From CAYMZZ01 sp964395095 (GTDB lineage: Bacteria > Bacteroidota > Bacteroidia > Chitinophagales > Chitinophagaceae), in the NCBI GenBank assembly GCA_964395095.1, contig CAYMZZ010000006.1, forward strand, positions 228,082 to 292,081: a DNA stretch of 64,000 nucleotides, given 5' to 3'. The translations under genes and the position numbers were made by a program. Position 1 is the stretch's first letter. Every line of letters begins with the position of its first letter. The notes below the pieces were generated by a model, which made no database searches, had not been told where the DNA came from, and worked only from the letters and a program-made list of their open reading frames with translations. Below, one piece after another: positions 53,199 through 62,603 of the stretch.

Positions 53199-54797
53199 TC
53201 AGGGCCACTCAGGGTTTTGTGTCAGCACATTTCCCGACAAATTAATGGCCTGCTGCGGTATCGGATAGTACCGGCAGCGGTTGGTATAACCAAGAGGCCC
53301 GAGTTCCGCCACGGCATCGCCCCATCGCACCAGATCATAGAACCGGTAGCCCTCCATCGCAAACTCCCATCTTCGTTCATTCTTGATAGCCTGTCGCATT
53401 TGCGCTTTAGTGGTGAAAGGTATAAATGGAACCACAGTGCGTGCAGGACCCAGATTACCACTGGCCCTGTTGCGGATCAACTCCAGCATATCCTCAGCGG
53501 TATCGCCATCGTCCAACTCATTCGATGCTTCCGCCAACATCAGGATCACATCGGCGTAACGAAGGATGCGGTGATTGATCCAGCCCGCTTCCCCACCATT
53601 ATTATTGGTATAGCCGGTCCACTGCCGCATGGCCGGACTGTTGCCGGTGTACATTTTCTTGCTCCAGTAGGGCTGCGCCAAACCGCCCTGTCCATCCGGG
53701 TTAGTATAAGCAGGTATGGTTGCACCATGGCCACCCTGCGAAGGACCTCCGTCTGGCTGACCGGAAAAGAGAATGGTTTTGCGCTTGCGGGGATCATCAT
53801 CCGGGAAATCATTGGCCAGTTTACCGCTGGGCACGTTCCATCCCCAACCCAGGTTCCATTCGATGGAAGCACCATTCTGCCTTATCTGCTGGGAAGTTCC
53901 CCAGAAATTGCCATAATAGAGAGAGCTATTGCTTTGGGCATTTTCCCCTACAAAGCATTGTGCTTCCCAGATCGATTCATCACTGTTTTTGCCCACACCG
54001 TCAACACCATCAATCCAGATCTCGGAAAACTCGTCGAGCAGGCGATACTGAGTGGAACTAATCACTTCGTTACAAAGTGCTACCACGCGGGGCCAATCCT
54101 GGCGGAACAAATAAGTCTGCGCCCAAAGGGTATTGGCAGCACCACGTGTGAGTCGTCCATCAAAACCGGGTCCATACTCAGCGCTACTCAGCGGCAGGGC
54201 GCTGGCAGCCACCTGCAAACAGGAATCAATAAACTGATAGATCTGCCCTACGGGCGACTTATCCTTAATGCCTTCCTGGGGAGTTCTGATATAGAAATTA
54301 AAGAGCGGAACTTCTCCATAAGCTTTTACCAGTTCGAAATAGGAATAGGCGGCGAAGAAACAGGCTTCACCCGCGTTGCGAATGGTAGCCGGCTCGGGGT
54401 TTTGAATTTTCTTGAATGAATCGATGATGAAGTTCGCTTCATTGATCATGTAGAAGTGATCGTTCCAGTAGGTATTCGTGGCCCATCCATCTTTGGTGTA
54501 CTGGAAGGTTTCGAATTCCGTAAGGATCTCCGCTCCATCGTTGGCATCGCTGCCTTTTAATGCATCATCGTCACGAATGCTATGGAAGTCGATCCAGGGC
54601 AGCGAACTGAAGCCGGCATAACCACGCAATACATTATACAAGCCATACACACGACCCTCCAGGCCTCCCTGTGGTAGATCCGAAAAAGTTTGCCTAAGGG
54701 GTTTGCGATCCAAAAATTTCTTACATCCCAGTGAGGTCACCAATAGCGGTAACGCTATCAGTAATCCCCAAACCGTTCTGCTAGTATATCGTTTCAT
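53199..54797 (-). CDS. SusD/RagB-family glycan-capture lipoprotein (PUL-2)
   Basis: The ATG at 54797 gives 532 residues; a TTG two codons upstream is less likely. Lipobox TSLGC (C25) is followed by KKFLDRKP, then SusD helical repeats and the C-terminal part with RYADVILMLAEASNELDDG, IKNERRWEFAMEGYRFYDLVRWG and the final VLTQNPEWP. It is 21 bp after susC and forms its lid. The closing block is very similar to that of the PUL-1 SusD, while the ligand-binding middle differs. Confidence 0.96.
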   Translation of the reverse strand: MKRYTSRTVWGLLIALPLLVTSLGCKKFLDRKPLRQTFSDLPQGGLEGRVYGLYNVLRGYAGFSSLPWIDFHSIRDDDALKGSDANDGAEILTEFETFQYTKDGWATNTYWNDHFYMINEANFIIDSFKKIQNPEPATIRNAGEACFFAAYSYFELVKAYGEVPLFNFYIRTPQEGIKDKSPVGQIYQFIDSCLQVAASALPLSSAEYGPGFDGRLTRGAANTLWAQTYLFRQDWPRVVALCNEVISSTQYRLLDEFSEIWIDGVDGVGKNSDESIWEAQCFVGENAQSNSSLYYGNFWGTSQQIRQNGASIEWNLGWGWNVPSGKLANDFPDDDPRKRKTILFSGQPDGGPSQGGHGATIPAYTNPDGQGGLAQPYWSKKMYTGNSPAMRQWTGYTNNNGGEAGWINHRILRYADVILMLAEASNELDDGDTAEDMLELIRNRASGNLGPARTVVPFIPFTTKAQMRQAIKNERRWEFAMEGYRFYDLVRWGDAVAELGPLGYTNRCRYYPIPQQAINLSGNVLTQNPEWP

Positions 54798-54818
54798 AGT
54801 CAAACTAATTTTGAATTT

Positions 54819-57800
54819 TTAGAAAGTTACATTCAGTCCAAAAGTGGTCACCACCGGAATGGCACCGCCGGCATTATCATATCCAAAAGCTGTAGCATCA
54901 CCGCCAAACTCAGGTGTATAACCAATATTGTTCTTCCATGTTTTCAGGTTCTGAATGTTGGCAAACACGCGCAGGTCGCGCATTTTAAGTTTGTTCAGAA
55001 CAGAGCGATTGAAGTTGTAAGCCAGTTGGATATTCCGCAGACGGAAGTAACTACCATCTTCGATATTATAAGTAGAGCCATTGTAATTGAAACGGTCGAG
55101 CTGACTCACCAGGGGTACCCAGTTGGAAGAACCGGGACCATTCCAGCGACCCAGTTTTTCGCGGGGATAGTTCACGCGCTGGAAGGGCGATTCCAGTGAA
55201 CCCCAGGTGCGGAAGATCTCGTTGCCGTAAACGCCATTGAAATCAATGCCGACACTAAAGCCTTTGTAGGCCAGGTTCACATAGCCACCATAGGTAAAGT
55301 CGGGTGTGGGATTGCCAATGAAAGTGCGATCGTCGGAGGTTATCTTCCCATCAGGGCCTTTACCATCAGGGCCGTTGATATCTTTGAATTTGAAATCACC
55401 CGGACGATAAGCTCCCAGGGAAGAAGCCACCGGAGAAGCGAGGATATCGGCATAGCTCTGATAAATTCCTTCCACCACATAGCCAAAGAATGAACCAATG
55501 GGATAACCAGGGGCCGTACGGCTTTCGGCACTACCATTGTTCTGGAACAAACGCTGCAGGATGCCGGTGGGCAATGCTTCGCTCAACTCCAGCACTTTGT
55601 TTTTCAGGAAAGTGATATTACCCCCTACTGTGAGGGTAAGATCGTTACCAAAATCCTGTTTCCAGCTTGCCATCAACTCCACGCCACGGTTGAGGATACG
55701 ACCGCCATTGATCAACTGGTCATCCAAACCAATCGGGCTGCGATCCACATAGGTCATCAGGTTCTTGGTGGTACGGTTGAAATAGTTGGCTTCAAAGTTC
55801 AGGCGGTTGTTGAATGCCATAGCTTCCACACCAAACTCATAGGCGGTGATGGTCTCCCAGCGCAGGTCGGCACTTGGAATATAGCTGGGACGGGCCGCAT
55901 TGTAGATATTGGTGCCAAATACGGCGGTTTGATCACTCTGCAAAAGCGGGAAGAAAGGATAGTCGATAGGAGCGCCATTATCAAATGATGCTGTCTGGTT
56001 ACCCAACACACCTACCGAAGATTTAACTTTCAGGAAATTGATCTGCTCCACATTATCCATAAAAGCTTCACGGCTCATTTCCCAGGCCAGGCCTACTGCC
56101 CAGAACTGCTGATTCCGGTTTTGCTCGGGCAGGCGCGATGAGGCATCGTTACGGAAGGAAGCATTCAGGTAATACTTGTTCTTATAGTTATACAACGCGC
56201 GGGCCAGATAGGAAACAGTAGAATATTCGCTTTGGCCGGATGAAGCATTCGTACTCGAGGGATCCTGGAAACCATTGTTCACATACCAGAAACGCTTGTC
56301 ATCAGGAATGGGCAAACCACCTGCTGAAGACGGATATTGCGCTGCGTTGCCATACCGACCACGGAAACCATAATAGAAAGTGGTGAAACCTGTAGTGGCT
56401 GTGATATTGTGATCGCCAAAACTGTTTTTATAGGTCACAACATGGTCCTGCTGAAACTTGCGCCAGGTTTCATCGGCTTCCCCTATCCGGGTTGTCTGGT
56501 TATACAGGAAGGGTTCTAATGTACGCGGGTTGTAGGCATAGTACAAAGGTGAATAGGTACGACGATTGAGATTACTGATATCCGCATACACCGTTGACCT
56601 GGCTGTGAAATTCTTCAGGAATGTTACTTCGGCAAATACACTACCCACGGTGCGGTACTCAATATTAATGGTCTTATCCCATTCATTCTCCAGCACCACC
56701 AGCGGATTAATTACACCCGATGATTGCAGACCCACATCCAATGCTGAATAGATATCCATGAACATGCTATCGGTGCCATAGGGATTCTTCACATAGAAAT
56801 TCCTTGTGCCGGCAGATACATGCGGAATCACTTTTCTTGCCGCATCCAGTACCCAGGTGGCATCATAAGGATTGTTTTGCCGGCTCGCGTTGAAGTTGAT
56901 GCCCACACGGATATTCTTGTTGAGGCGCAATTCGTCGTTGAAAGAAAGCAGCCATTTCTGCAATTTCTCACGACGGATAATGCCTTCATCAGAAATATAA
57001 CCCAAACCCAGGTTAAATCTGTTCTTTTCAGAGCTTCCGGAGATGGAGAGGTTGTTGGAATTAAAACGACCTGTGCGGGTTACCGCATCAATCCAATCGG
57101 TATTGGCATCGAGCCCTGTATAATCATAGGGCGCTGTAATGCCATTGTTCGCACGTTCTTCGGCAAACAGGGTTTCAAATTCCTGGCGATTGGCTAATTC
57201 AATCTTATCAACCAGCTTTTTGAAGCCATAGGTGGTATTGAAGTTTACCACCACCTGTCCGGCCTTTGCCTTCTTGGTAGTAACAGCGATAACGCCGGTA
57301 GCGCCACGCACACCAAAGATGGCCAGTGAGGAGGGGTCTTTCAGAATTTCAATAGATTCAATATCGTTGGGGTTGATATAGTCGATATTATCCTGAAAAA
57401 TACCATCTACAATATATAAAGGCGTTACGGCCCCGATACTGGATGTACCGCGTATACGGATATCCGGCGCACGGCCCGGAGTACCATTGTTCACTACAGA
57501 AAGACCGGCCACGCGACCTTGTAAAGATGCCACCGGGTTGGGGTTGGGCTTATCGGCAATATCCTTGCCATCTACCTTCACGATAGAACCGGTGAGGTCG
57601 CGCTTGCTCGCCGTACCATAACCGATCACCACTACCTGGTCCATCACCTGTGTTGACAAAGTGAGCTGTACACTTATATCGGTGCGACCGCCGAGAGCCA
57701 CTTCCATTTCATCGTAACCGATGGACGAAATAACCAGGGTAACATTAGCATCAGGCACTGAAAAGGAGAAATTACCTTCATTATTGGTGGTGGTACCAAT

Positions 57801-58256
57801 GGTGGTTCCCTTTACCAGGATACTGGCTCCCGCCAGGGGCATACCACCCTCACCCGTTACGCGGCCACGAACAATCACATCCACCCTTTCCATGGCGATG
57901 GGGTTCTCTTTGATCACGATCAGGTTATTACCCATCGACTGGTACAGGAGCTGCGCCTTTCCGAGAATCATATCCAGTACCTCGGTGAGTGCCGCATCTT
58001 TTACATCCACGGTCACCTTTTCACGAATACCCTGAAGATTGTTGTTGTAAAGAAAGCGATAGTTGGTCTGCTTCTCAATGATTCGAAGCACTCCGCTGAT
58101 CTCGGTTTTTTTGGCCTTCAGACTAATCTTGTCCTGTCCAAAGCCATTGGCCGATACATTCAATGTAAAGAAGAATGTCAGCAAAGCAGTCAGTTTCATA
58201 GCAAGCAGCACTTTGGTTGACAACGGTCTGATGCCAGCCGTTAGAAAACTTTTCAT
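54819..58256 (-). CDS. SusC/RagA TonB-linked receptor with STN signalling domain (PUL-2)
   Basis: The 1145-residue protein has a signal peptide (to about VSANGFGQ), STN domain (about 45-115: KISLKAKKTEISGVLRIIEKQ split), carboxypeptidase-regulatory-like domain (about 128-205), plug (VVVIGYGTASKRDLTGSIV, YIVDGI) and barrel ending TTFGLNVTF. It imports oligosaccharide and signals to the adjacent FecR. It follows fecR by 138 bp, nearly the same distance as in PUL-1. Confidence 0.97.
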   Translation of the reverse strand: MKSFLTAGIRPLSTKVLLAMKLTALLTFFFTLNVSANGFGQDKISLKAKKTEISGVLRIIEKQTNYRFLYNNNLQGIREKVTVDVKDAALTEVLDMILGKAQLLYQSMGNNLIVIKENPIAMERVDVIVRGRVTGEGGMPLAGASILVKGTTIGTTTNNEGNFSFSVPDANVTLVISSIGYDEMEVALGGRTDISVQLTLSTQVMDQVVVIGYGTASKRDLTGSIVKVDGKDIADKPNPNPVASLQGRVAGLSVVNNGTPGRAPDIRIRGTSSIGAVTPLYIVDGIFQDNIDYINPNDIESIEILKDPSSLAIFGVRGATGVIAVTTKKAKAGQVVVNFNTTYGFKKLVDKIELANRQEFETLFAEERANNGITAPYDYTGLDANTDWIDAVTRTGRFNSNNLSISGSSEKNRFNLGLGYISDEGIIRREKLQKWLLSFNDELRLNKNIRVGINFNASRQNNPYDATWVLDAARKVIPHVSAGTRNFYVKNPYGTDSMFMDIYSALDVGLQSSGVINPLVVLENEWDKTINIEYRTVGSVFAEVTFLKNFTARSTVYADISNLNRRTYSPLYYAYNPRTLEPFLYNQTTRIGEADETWRKFQQDHVVTYKNSFGDHNITATTGFTTFYYGFRGRYGNAAQYPSSAGGLPIPDDKRFWYVNNGFQDPSSTNASSGQSEYSTVSYLARALYNYKNKYYLNASFRNDASSRLPEQNRNQQFWAVGLAWEMSREAFMDNVEQINFLKVKSSVGVLGNQTASFDNGAPIDYPFFPLLQSDQTAVFGTNIYNAARPSYIPSADLRWETITAYEFGVEAMAFNNRLNFEANYFNRTTKNLMTYVDRSPIGLDDQLINGGRILNRGVELMASWKQDFGNDLTLTVGGNITFLKNKVLELSEALPTGILQRLFQNNGSAESRTAPGYPIGSFFGYVVEGIYQSYADILASPVASSLGAYRPGDFKFKDINGPDGKGPDGKITSDDRTFIGNPTPDFTYGGYVNLAYKGFSVGIDFNGVYGNEIFRTWGSLESPFQRVNYPREKLGRWNGPGSSNWVPLVSQLDRFNYNGSTYNIEDGSYFRLRNIQLAYNFNRSVLNKLKMRDLRVFANIQNLKTWKNNIGYTPEFGGDATAFGYDNAGGAIPVVTTFGLNVTF

Positions 58257-58394
58257 ACTTTTAGCAAATTATGGGTTAAACAATCCAACCTCGTTAAGAG
58301 TTGGGTCTTCGTTTCTGGTTTAGCCTGTTTTTTTGGCGGAGGATGCTGACACATCTTTCGCCTCTTTATTCCAGTCTATTTCGGATGCAGGTTG

Positions 58395-59516
58395 TCAAGG
58401 TGCACCAACAGTGATAACATTATTATCTATTTTATAAGTGAAATAAGGTAAAGCGGTTTGCAGGGCCGCAAATGCTTCCGCTATGGATTCTTTTTCGAAT
58501 GATCCGTTGAAATTGAGTTTCTTCAGGTTTTCGTCTGTGAAGCGGATCTCAACGTTATACCATCTCTCCAGTTTATAAGCCAGTTGCTCAAAATTATCGC
58601 CCCTGAATTCGAGGCGGCTGAATAACCAGGCTGTTTCAAAGCGTTCTTCCTCTTTCTTGGTGCTGTCGATAGGCGCAATAATAAAATTGGCCTGGGATAG
58701 GACTTGTGCAGGTTGTATTTCCTTAGACAGTTCCTGCCGATCTATTGCTGCTTGCTTGGGTAGAATCAATTTCTGGTTGGGTCGCAAATCAATGATCTCC
58801 CTTTCGGGGTTATCGTTTACCTCCACCATCCTGTCTACCTGTACCCGGCCATGAAAAAGGGTGGTTTCCACATGCCTGTCTTCGGGATAGGATTTCACGT
58901 TGAAGGCCGTTCCCAGCACGCGGATGCGGATGCCTCCGGTATGTACAATAAAGGGTTGATTATCTTTTTTAGCGATATCAAAATAAGCTTCCCCATCGAG
59001 GCTTACTTCGCGGGTTTCGCCATTGAAATCGTTGATATAATGCAATTGCGATCCGGCGTTGAGCCAAACTGTGCTGCCATCGGGCAACAGGGCTCGGGTG
59101 CGACTACCTTTCTGAGCGATCAGCGATTCCTTCAGCGATTGGTTGCGGGCCATAGTGCCTGCATCATTGCGGGCGTTGATGAAGAGATAACCCAGTCCCG
59201 CCGAAAGCAAAAGCAGGATAGTGGCAGCGATGCGCCAATTGCGTACCCGGCGCCTGCGAATGGCCGCATCGTACAGTACAATGAGATCGGTTTCTTCTTC
59301 CGCCTTGTGAATGATTTTTTGAACGGAGGCGCGGGCTTCCGATTCATCGTCGGCTCCACTTTCCCTTTCGTGCCAGATACGGCTCAGGAGGTCGAATTGC
59401 TGTTGCAGACTTTCCTCGGCACGCAGGAGTTCCTGCAGCTCTTCCTGCTCAGTTGCCGCGGCTTCCTGGTTAAGGACCCGGGCCATTAATTGCCAAATGC
59501 GGTCGGAATGGTTCAT
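58395..59516 (-). CDS. FecR-family anti-sigma factor (PUL-2)
   Basis: The 373-residue protein has a cytoplasmic N-terminal helix bundle, one membrane helix (about 94-112, IAATILLLLSAGLGYLFI), a FecR domain (about 130-235: GSRTRALLPDGSTVWLNAGSQLHY ... VSLDGEAYFDI), and a C-terminal DUF4974 part ending NNVITVGAP. It gates the ECF sigma factor encoded 60 bp upstream. Compared with PUL-1 the middle linker is longer and rich in Gln, Glu and Asn. Confidence 0.95.
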   Translation of the reverse strand: MNHSDRIWQLMARVLNQEAAATEQEELQELLRAEESLQQQFDLLSRIWHERESGADDESEARASVQKIIHKAEEETDLIVLYDAAIRRRRVRNWRIAATILLLLSAGLGYLFINARNDAGTMARNQSLKESLIAQKGSRTRALLPDGSTVWLNAGSQLHYINDFNGETREVSLDGEAYFDIAKKDNQPFIVHTGGIRIRVLGTAFNVKSYPEDRHVETTLFHGRVQVDRMVEVNDNPEREIIDLRPNQKLILPKQAAIDRQELSKEIQPAQVLSQANFIIAPIDSTKKEEERFETAWLFSRLEFRGDNFEQLAYKLERWYNVEIRFTDENLKKLNFNGSFEKESIAEAFAALQTALPYFTYKIDNNVITVGAP

Positions 59517-59576
59517 GCAGCCAGCTTGCTTATCCTGCTAAGGACAGGAATATCAACGCGGTCTACTAATCCGGTC

Positions 59577-60191
59577 CTAATTTTTTTTCAGATTCTCGGG
59601 TTTTTCCGGAATTCGGTTCTTTTCCGGCTTTTCTACCTGCAAAACGGCACAGATCTTCCGGATGGCGATGGCCATTTGCACGTCGATGGTATTGACGGAG
59701 ATATTCAGGATTTCGGCCACTTCCTTATAGCGGAGCCCATCCTCCCGGATGAGTTTGAAGATCATTTTGCAGCGGGGCGGCAGCGATTCCACGGCGCCAC
59801 GCATGCGTTCCATCATTTCGGCCGTGATGAGCATTTCGTAGGGGTCGGCAGCAAAATCGTGCACCTGGGTATCCAAATAATCGAATGGGGCAGCCACCAG
59901 TTCCCTCGCTTTTTGAGAAAGCGCATTCAGGGAGCGGTTTTTTACGGCCACATATAAATAAACACGGAGATTGTCGATTTCAGTGATTTGCCTGCGCTGG
60001 CTCCAGAGTTTTACAAACACATCCTCCACCAGCTCTTCCGCAATTTCTTTGGAACGAACCAGGCTGAGAGCGAACTGCGTCAGCTTTTTGCCAAAAAGCA
60101 GGTAAAGCTGCGTAAAAGCGGCTTCATCGTTTCCGGCAATCCTGATCTGCAGCTCCCGCAACTGAACAGTATGGGGGTTAGAAGCAGGCAA
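59577..60191 (-). CDS. ECF RNA polymerase sigma factor (PUL-2)
   Basis: The frame begins at a TTG (60191), giving 204 residues; no ATG lies before the conserved region 2 (IAEELVEDVFVKLWSQRRQIT). Region 4 (LPPRCKMIFKLIREDGLRYKEVAEILNISVNTIDVQM split) is clear, and a Lys/Asn/Pro-rich tail follows. It reads toward fecR with a 60-bp gap. It should transcribe the PUL-2 susC promoter when released from FecR. It is divergent from paaA, with 179 bp between the start codons. Confidence 0.93.
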   Translation of the reverse strand: MPASNPHTVQLRELQIRIAGNDEAAFTQLYLLFGKKLTQFALSLVRSKEIAEELVEDVFVKLWSQRRQITEIDNLRVYLYVAVKNRSLNALSQKARELVAAPFDYLDTQVHDFAADPYEMLITAEMMERMRGAVESLPPRCKMIFKLIREDGLRYKEVAEILNISVNTIDVQMAIAIRKICAVLQVEKPEKNRIPEKPENLKKN

Positions 60192-60359
60192 TCGTCGAAG
60201 CTAATTAAATAAGAGTCAAGCAAGTTTCAGTACCCTAAGGTAGAAAAATTTAGGATATCAATTTACTTTTTTTAAGACAGGCTTCACATTAATCACTCGT
60301 GATTGTTATATCCCCTAAGCATGCCTTCAACAATTTTCCCTTACAGTCGTTAGGTTTTG

Positions 60360-60373
60360 TAAATTTGCGTATG
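60360..60373 (+). promoter_or_regulatory. paaA: paaA promoter -7 box, predicted leaderless start
   Basis: TAAATTTG (60360-60367) matches TAnnTTTG exactly, and the paaA ATG (60371) follows after 3 bp, at the expected transcription start. A weak TTTC -33 element lies 21 bp upstream. The TetR-paaE unit has the same spacing. Confidence 0.6.
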
Positions 60374-61315
60374 TCGATTGCCAACCTTGAAAAAATATTC
60401 CAGGATAAGGTAGACGCGGAGACCAAGATAGAGCCCCGCGACTGGATGCCGGATGCTTATCGCAAAACCCTGATCCGCCAGATCAGCCAGCATGCGCATA
60501 GCGAAATTGTGGGTATGCTGCCCGAAGGCAACTGGATTACCCGCGCCCCTTCGCTGAAGCGCAAAGCCATACTGCTGGCCAAAGTGCAGGACGAAGCCGG
60601 CCATGGCCTCTACCTCTATTCCGCTGCCGAAACCCTGGGCATGAGCCGCGAACAGATGATCAACGACCTGCATAGCGGCAAGGCCAAATATTCGTCCATC
60701 TTCAATTACCCCACACTTACCTGGGCCGATATCGGCGCCATTGGCTGGCTGGTGGATGGCGCGGCGATACTTAACCAGGTGATGCTGTGCAGAACATCAT
60801 ACGGCCCCTATGCCCGCGCCATGGTGCGCATTTGCAAGGAAGAAAGCTTTCACCAGCGACAGGGCTTTGAGATATTGCTGACGCTTTCAAAAGGTTCCGA
60901 AGCGCAAAAAGCCATGTGCCAGGACGCCATCAACCGCTGGTGGTGGCCCAGCCTCATGATGTTTGGCCCCCGCGATACCGAAAGCACCAATAGCGACCAG
61001 AGCATGAAATGGAAGATCAAGCGAAAAAGCAACGATGAGCTGCGGCAGGAATTTGTGGATATGTGCGTGCAGCAGGTGAAAGTACTGGGTATGACCCTTC
61101 CCGATCCCGATCTGAAATGGAATGAAGAACGTGGACATTATGATTTTGGGGAAATTAACTGGGATGAATTCTGGAACGTGGTGAAAGGTAATGGCCCCTG
61201 CAATAAACAAAGACTCGACGCCCGCCGTAAAGCCTGGGAAGAGGGCGAATGGGTACGCAAAGCGGCGGAAGCCCATGCCGCCAAAAGAAAAGCCAGGCAG
61301 GAAAAAGCTGCCTGA
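60371..61315 (+). CDS. paaA: Phenylacetyl-CoA epoxidase catalytic subunit PaaA
   Basis: The ATG at 60371 gives a 314-residue ferritin-like protein. The di-iron ligands are all present: E45, E75-x-x-H78 (VQDEAGHG), D129, and E158-x-x-H161 (KEESFHQRQG), three positions on from those of the E. coli protein. PaaA with PaaC forms the core of the multicomponent oxygenase that converts phenylacetyl-CoA to its ring-1,2-epoxide. The C-terminal tail is long and rich in Ala, Lys and Arg. It opens a plus-strand cluster with paaB (14-bp gap), paaC, paaD and paaG. Confidence 0.97.
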   Translation: MSIANLEKIFQDKVDAETKIEPRDWMPDAYRKTLIRQISQHAHSEIVGMLPEGNWITRAPSLKRKAILLAKVQDEAGHGLYLYSAAETLGMSREQMINDLHSGKAKYSSIFNYPTLTWADIGAIGWLVDGAAILNQVMLCRTSYGPYARAMVRICKEESFHQRQGFEILLTLSKGSEAQKAMCQDAINRWWWPSLMMFGPRDTESTNSDQSMKWKIKRKSNDELRQEFVDMCVQQVKVLGMTLPDPDLKWNEERGHYDFGEINWDEFWNVVKGNGPCNKQRLDARRKAWEEGEWVRKAAEAHAAKRKARQEKAA

Positions 61316-61329
61316 GCCTGTAAACCTGA

Positions 61330-61695
61330 ATGATAACTATGCAAATCAGAAAATTCTATTATGGCGATATCCCCGAAGACCGGTCAGGTGGAGGGGGAAA
61401 AGTCAGCGAATCGAAGCACGACTGGCCGCTATGGGAAGTATTTATCCGCAGCCGACAGGGCCTTGACCATAAACATGTAGGAAGCCTGCATGCCGCCGAC
61501 GCGCAAATGGCCATCGAAAACGCACGCGATGTGTACACCCGCCGTATGGAGGGCGTCAGCATCTGGGTGGTGGAATCGAAAAATATTCATGCCTCCCTAC
61601 CTTCCGAAAGCGACAGCTTCTATGAACCGGCCCGCGACAAAATTTACCGACACCCCACGTTTTATGACCTGCCGGATGAGGTAGGACATATGTGA
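61330..61695 (+). CDS. paaB: Phenylacetyl-CoA epoxidase subunit PaaB
   Basis: This 121-residue protein contains the PaaB core WPLWEVFIRSRQGLDHKHVGSLHA and DAQMAIENARDVYTRRMEGVSIWVV, which bridges PaaAC dimers in the complex. About 30 extra N-terminal residues (IRKFYYGDIPEDRSGGGG) precede the core compared with the roughly 95-residue proteobacterial form. A second ATG at 61339 is possible. It follows paaA by 14 bp. A 173-bp foldback repeat separates it from paaC, which is unusual for this operon. Confidence 0.94.
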   Translation: MITMQIRKFYYGDIPEDRSGGGGKVSESKHDWPLWEVFIRSRQGLDHKHVGSLHAADAQMAIENARDVYTRRMEGVSIWVVESKNIHASLPSESDSFYEPARDKIYRHPTFYDLPDEVGHM

Positions 61696-61696
61696 G

Positions 61697-61868
61697 AGAG
61701 TTGATTTGTTGATTTGGGAATTTGTTGATTTGTTTAGAGTTTAATGTTTAAGGTTTAATGAAGCAGGTACAACAACTCAAAGCGTATCTACAATCCATTA
61801 ATAAATCGAATCAACAAATTCACAAATTCTCAAATTCACAAATCAACAAATAAACAAATCAACAAATC
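61697..61868. repeat. Foldback repeat inside the paa operon
   Basis: GTTGATTTGTTGATTTGGGAATTTG words (split) after the paaB stop are mirrored by CAAATTCACAAATCAACAAAT words just before paaC. The fold fills the whole paaB-paaC gap and ends one base before the paaC TTG start, so it has probably replaced the original upstream region of paaC. The loop carries GTTTAAGGTTTAATG words seen also at 10.2 kb. Confidence 0.7.
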
Positions 61869-62603
61869 TTGCCTTCCTTCTACGCCACATATCTCGCCGA
61901 CAATGCCCTCATCCTGGGTCACCGCAATAGCGAATGGTGCGGGCATGGCCCCGTACTGGAACAGGATATTGCCATCACCAATATTTCGCTGGACCTGATT
62001 GGGCAGGCGCGCAATTTTTATCAGTTGGCTGCCTCCAAAATGCCCGACGGCACCACCGAAGACAGCCTCGCATATACCCGCGACGTCCGTGAATTCCACA
62101 ATTGCCTCATCACCGAATTACCCAAAGGCGACTGGGCCTTTACCACCCTTCGCCAATTCTTTTTCAGTAATTACCAGCAACTCCTTTATCAGGCACTAAG
62201 TCGCCAGCCCCAATCGGAACTGGCACCCGCCGCGGAAAAAGCTTTAAAGGAAGTAAATTATCACCTGCGCTGGAGTGGCGAGTGGGTAATAAGGCTGGGT
62301 GATGGAACAGAAGAAAGCCATCAACGGATGCAAGCGGCTTTGGATGAACTATGGCCCTATACGGGTGAGCTATTTGAACCCGCTCCTTTTGAATTAAAAG
62401 AGCAAACCGGCGTGGACCTGGCTGAACTAAAAAAAGCATGGACAGGAGAAACCCGATCGGTGCTGGCAGAAGCAGGCTTGAACCTGCCCCCGGCAGGCTG
62501 GGCGCATACCGGTGGTAAAACCGGTACGCATACCGAATACATGGGTTTTATCCTGGCCGAACTGCAATCTGTACAGCGCGCCTATCCGAATATGCAATGG
62601 TAA
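61869..62603 (+). CDS. paaC: Phenylacetyl-CoA epoxidase structural subunit PaaC
   Basis: The 244-residue protein is ferritin-like, with LADNALILGHRNSEWCGHGPVLEQDIA near the start (split), ISLDLIGQARNFYQLAA, VNYHLRWSGEWVIRLGDGTEESHQRM and GKTGTHTEYMGFILAE. PaaC stabilises PaaA and lacks its own iron centre. It begins at a TTG directly after a foldback repeat, with no in-frame ATG or GTG upstream, so the start may be a product of repeat insertion. Its end overlaps paaD by 7 bp, showing translational coupling. Confidence 0.95.
   Translation: MPSFYATYLADNALILGHRNSEWCGHGPVLEQDIAITNISLDLIGQARNFYQLAASKMPDGTTEDSLAYTRDVREFHNCLITELPKGDWAFTTLRQFFFSNYQQLLYQALSRQPQSELAPAAEKALKEVNYHLRWSGEWVIRLGDGTEESHQRMQAALDELWPYTGELFEPAPFELKEQTGVDLAELKKAWTGETRSVLAEAGLNLPPAGWAHTGGKTGTHTEYMGFILAELQSVQRAYPNMQW

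Noticed and set aside
53217..54419. A 400-codon plus-strand open frame
   Set aside because: It is antisense to the PUL-2 susD gene and resembles nothing.
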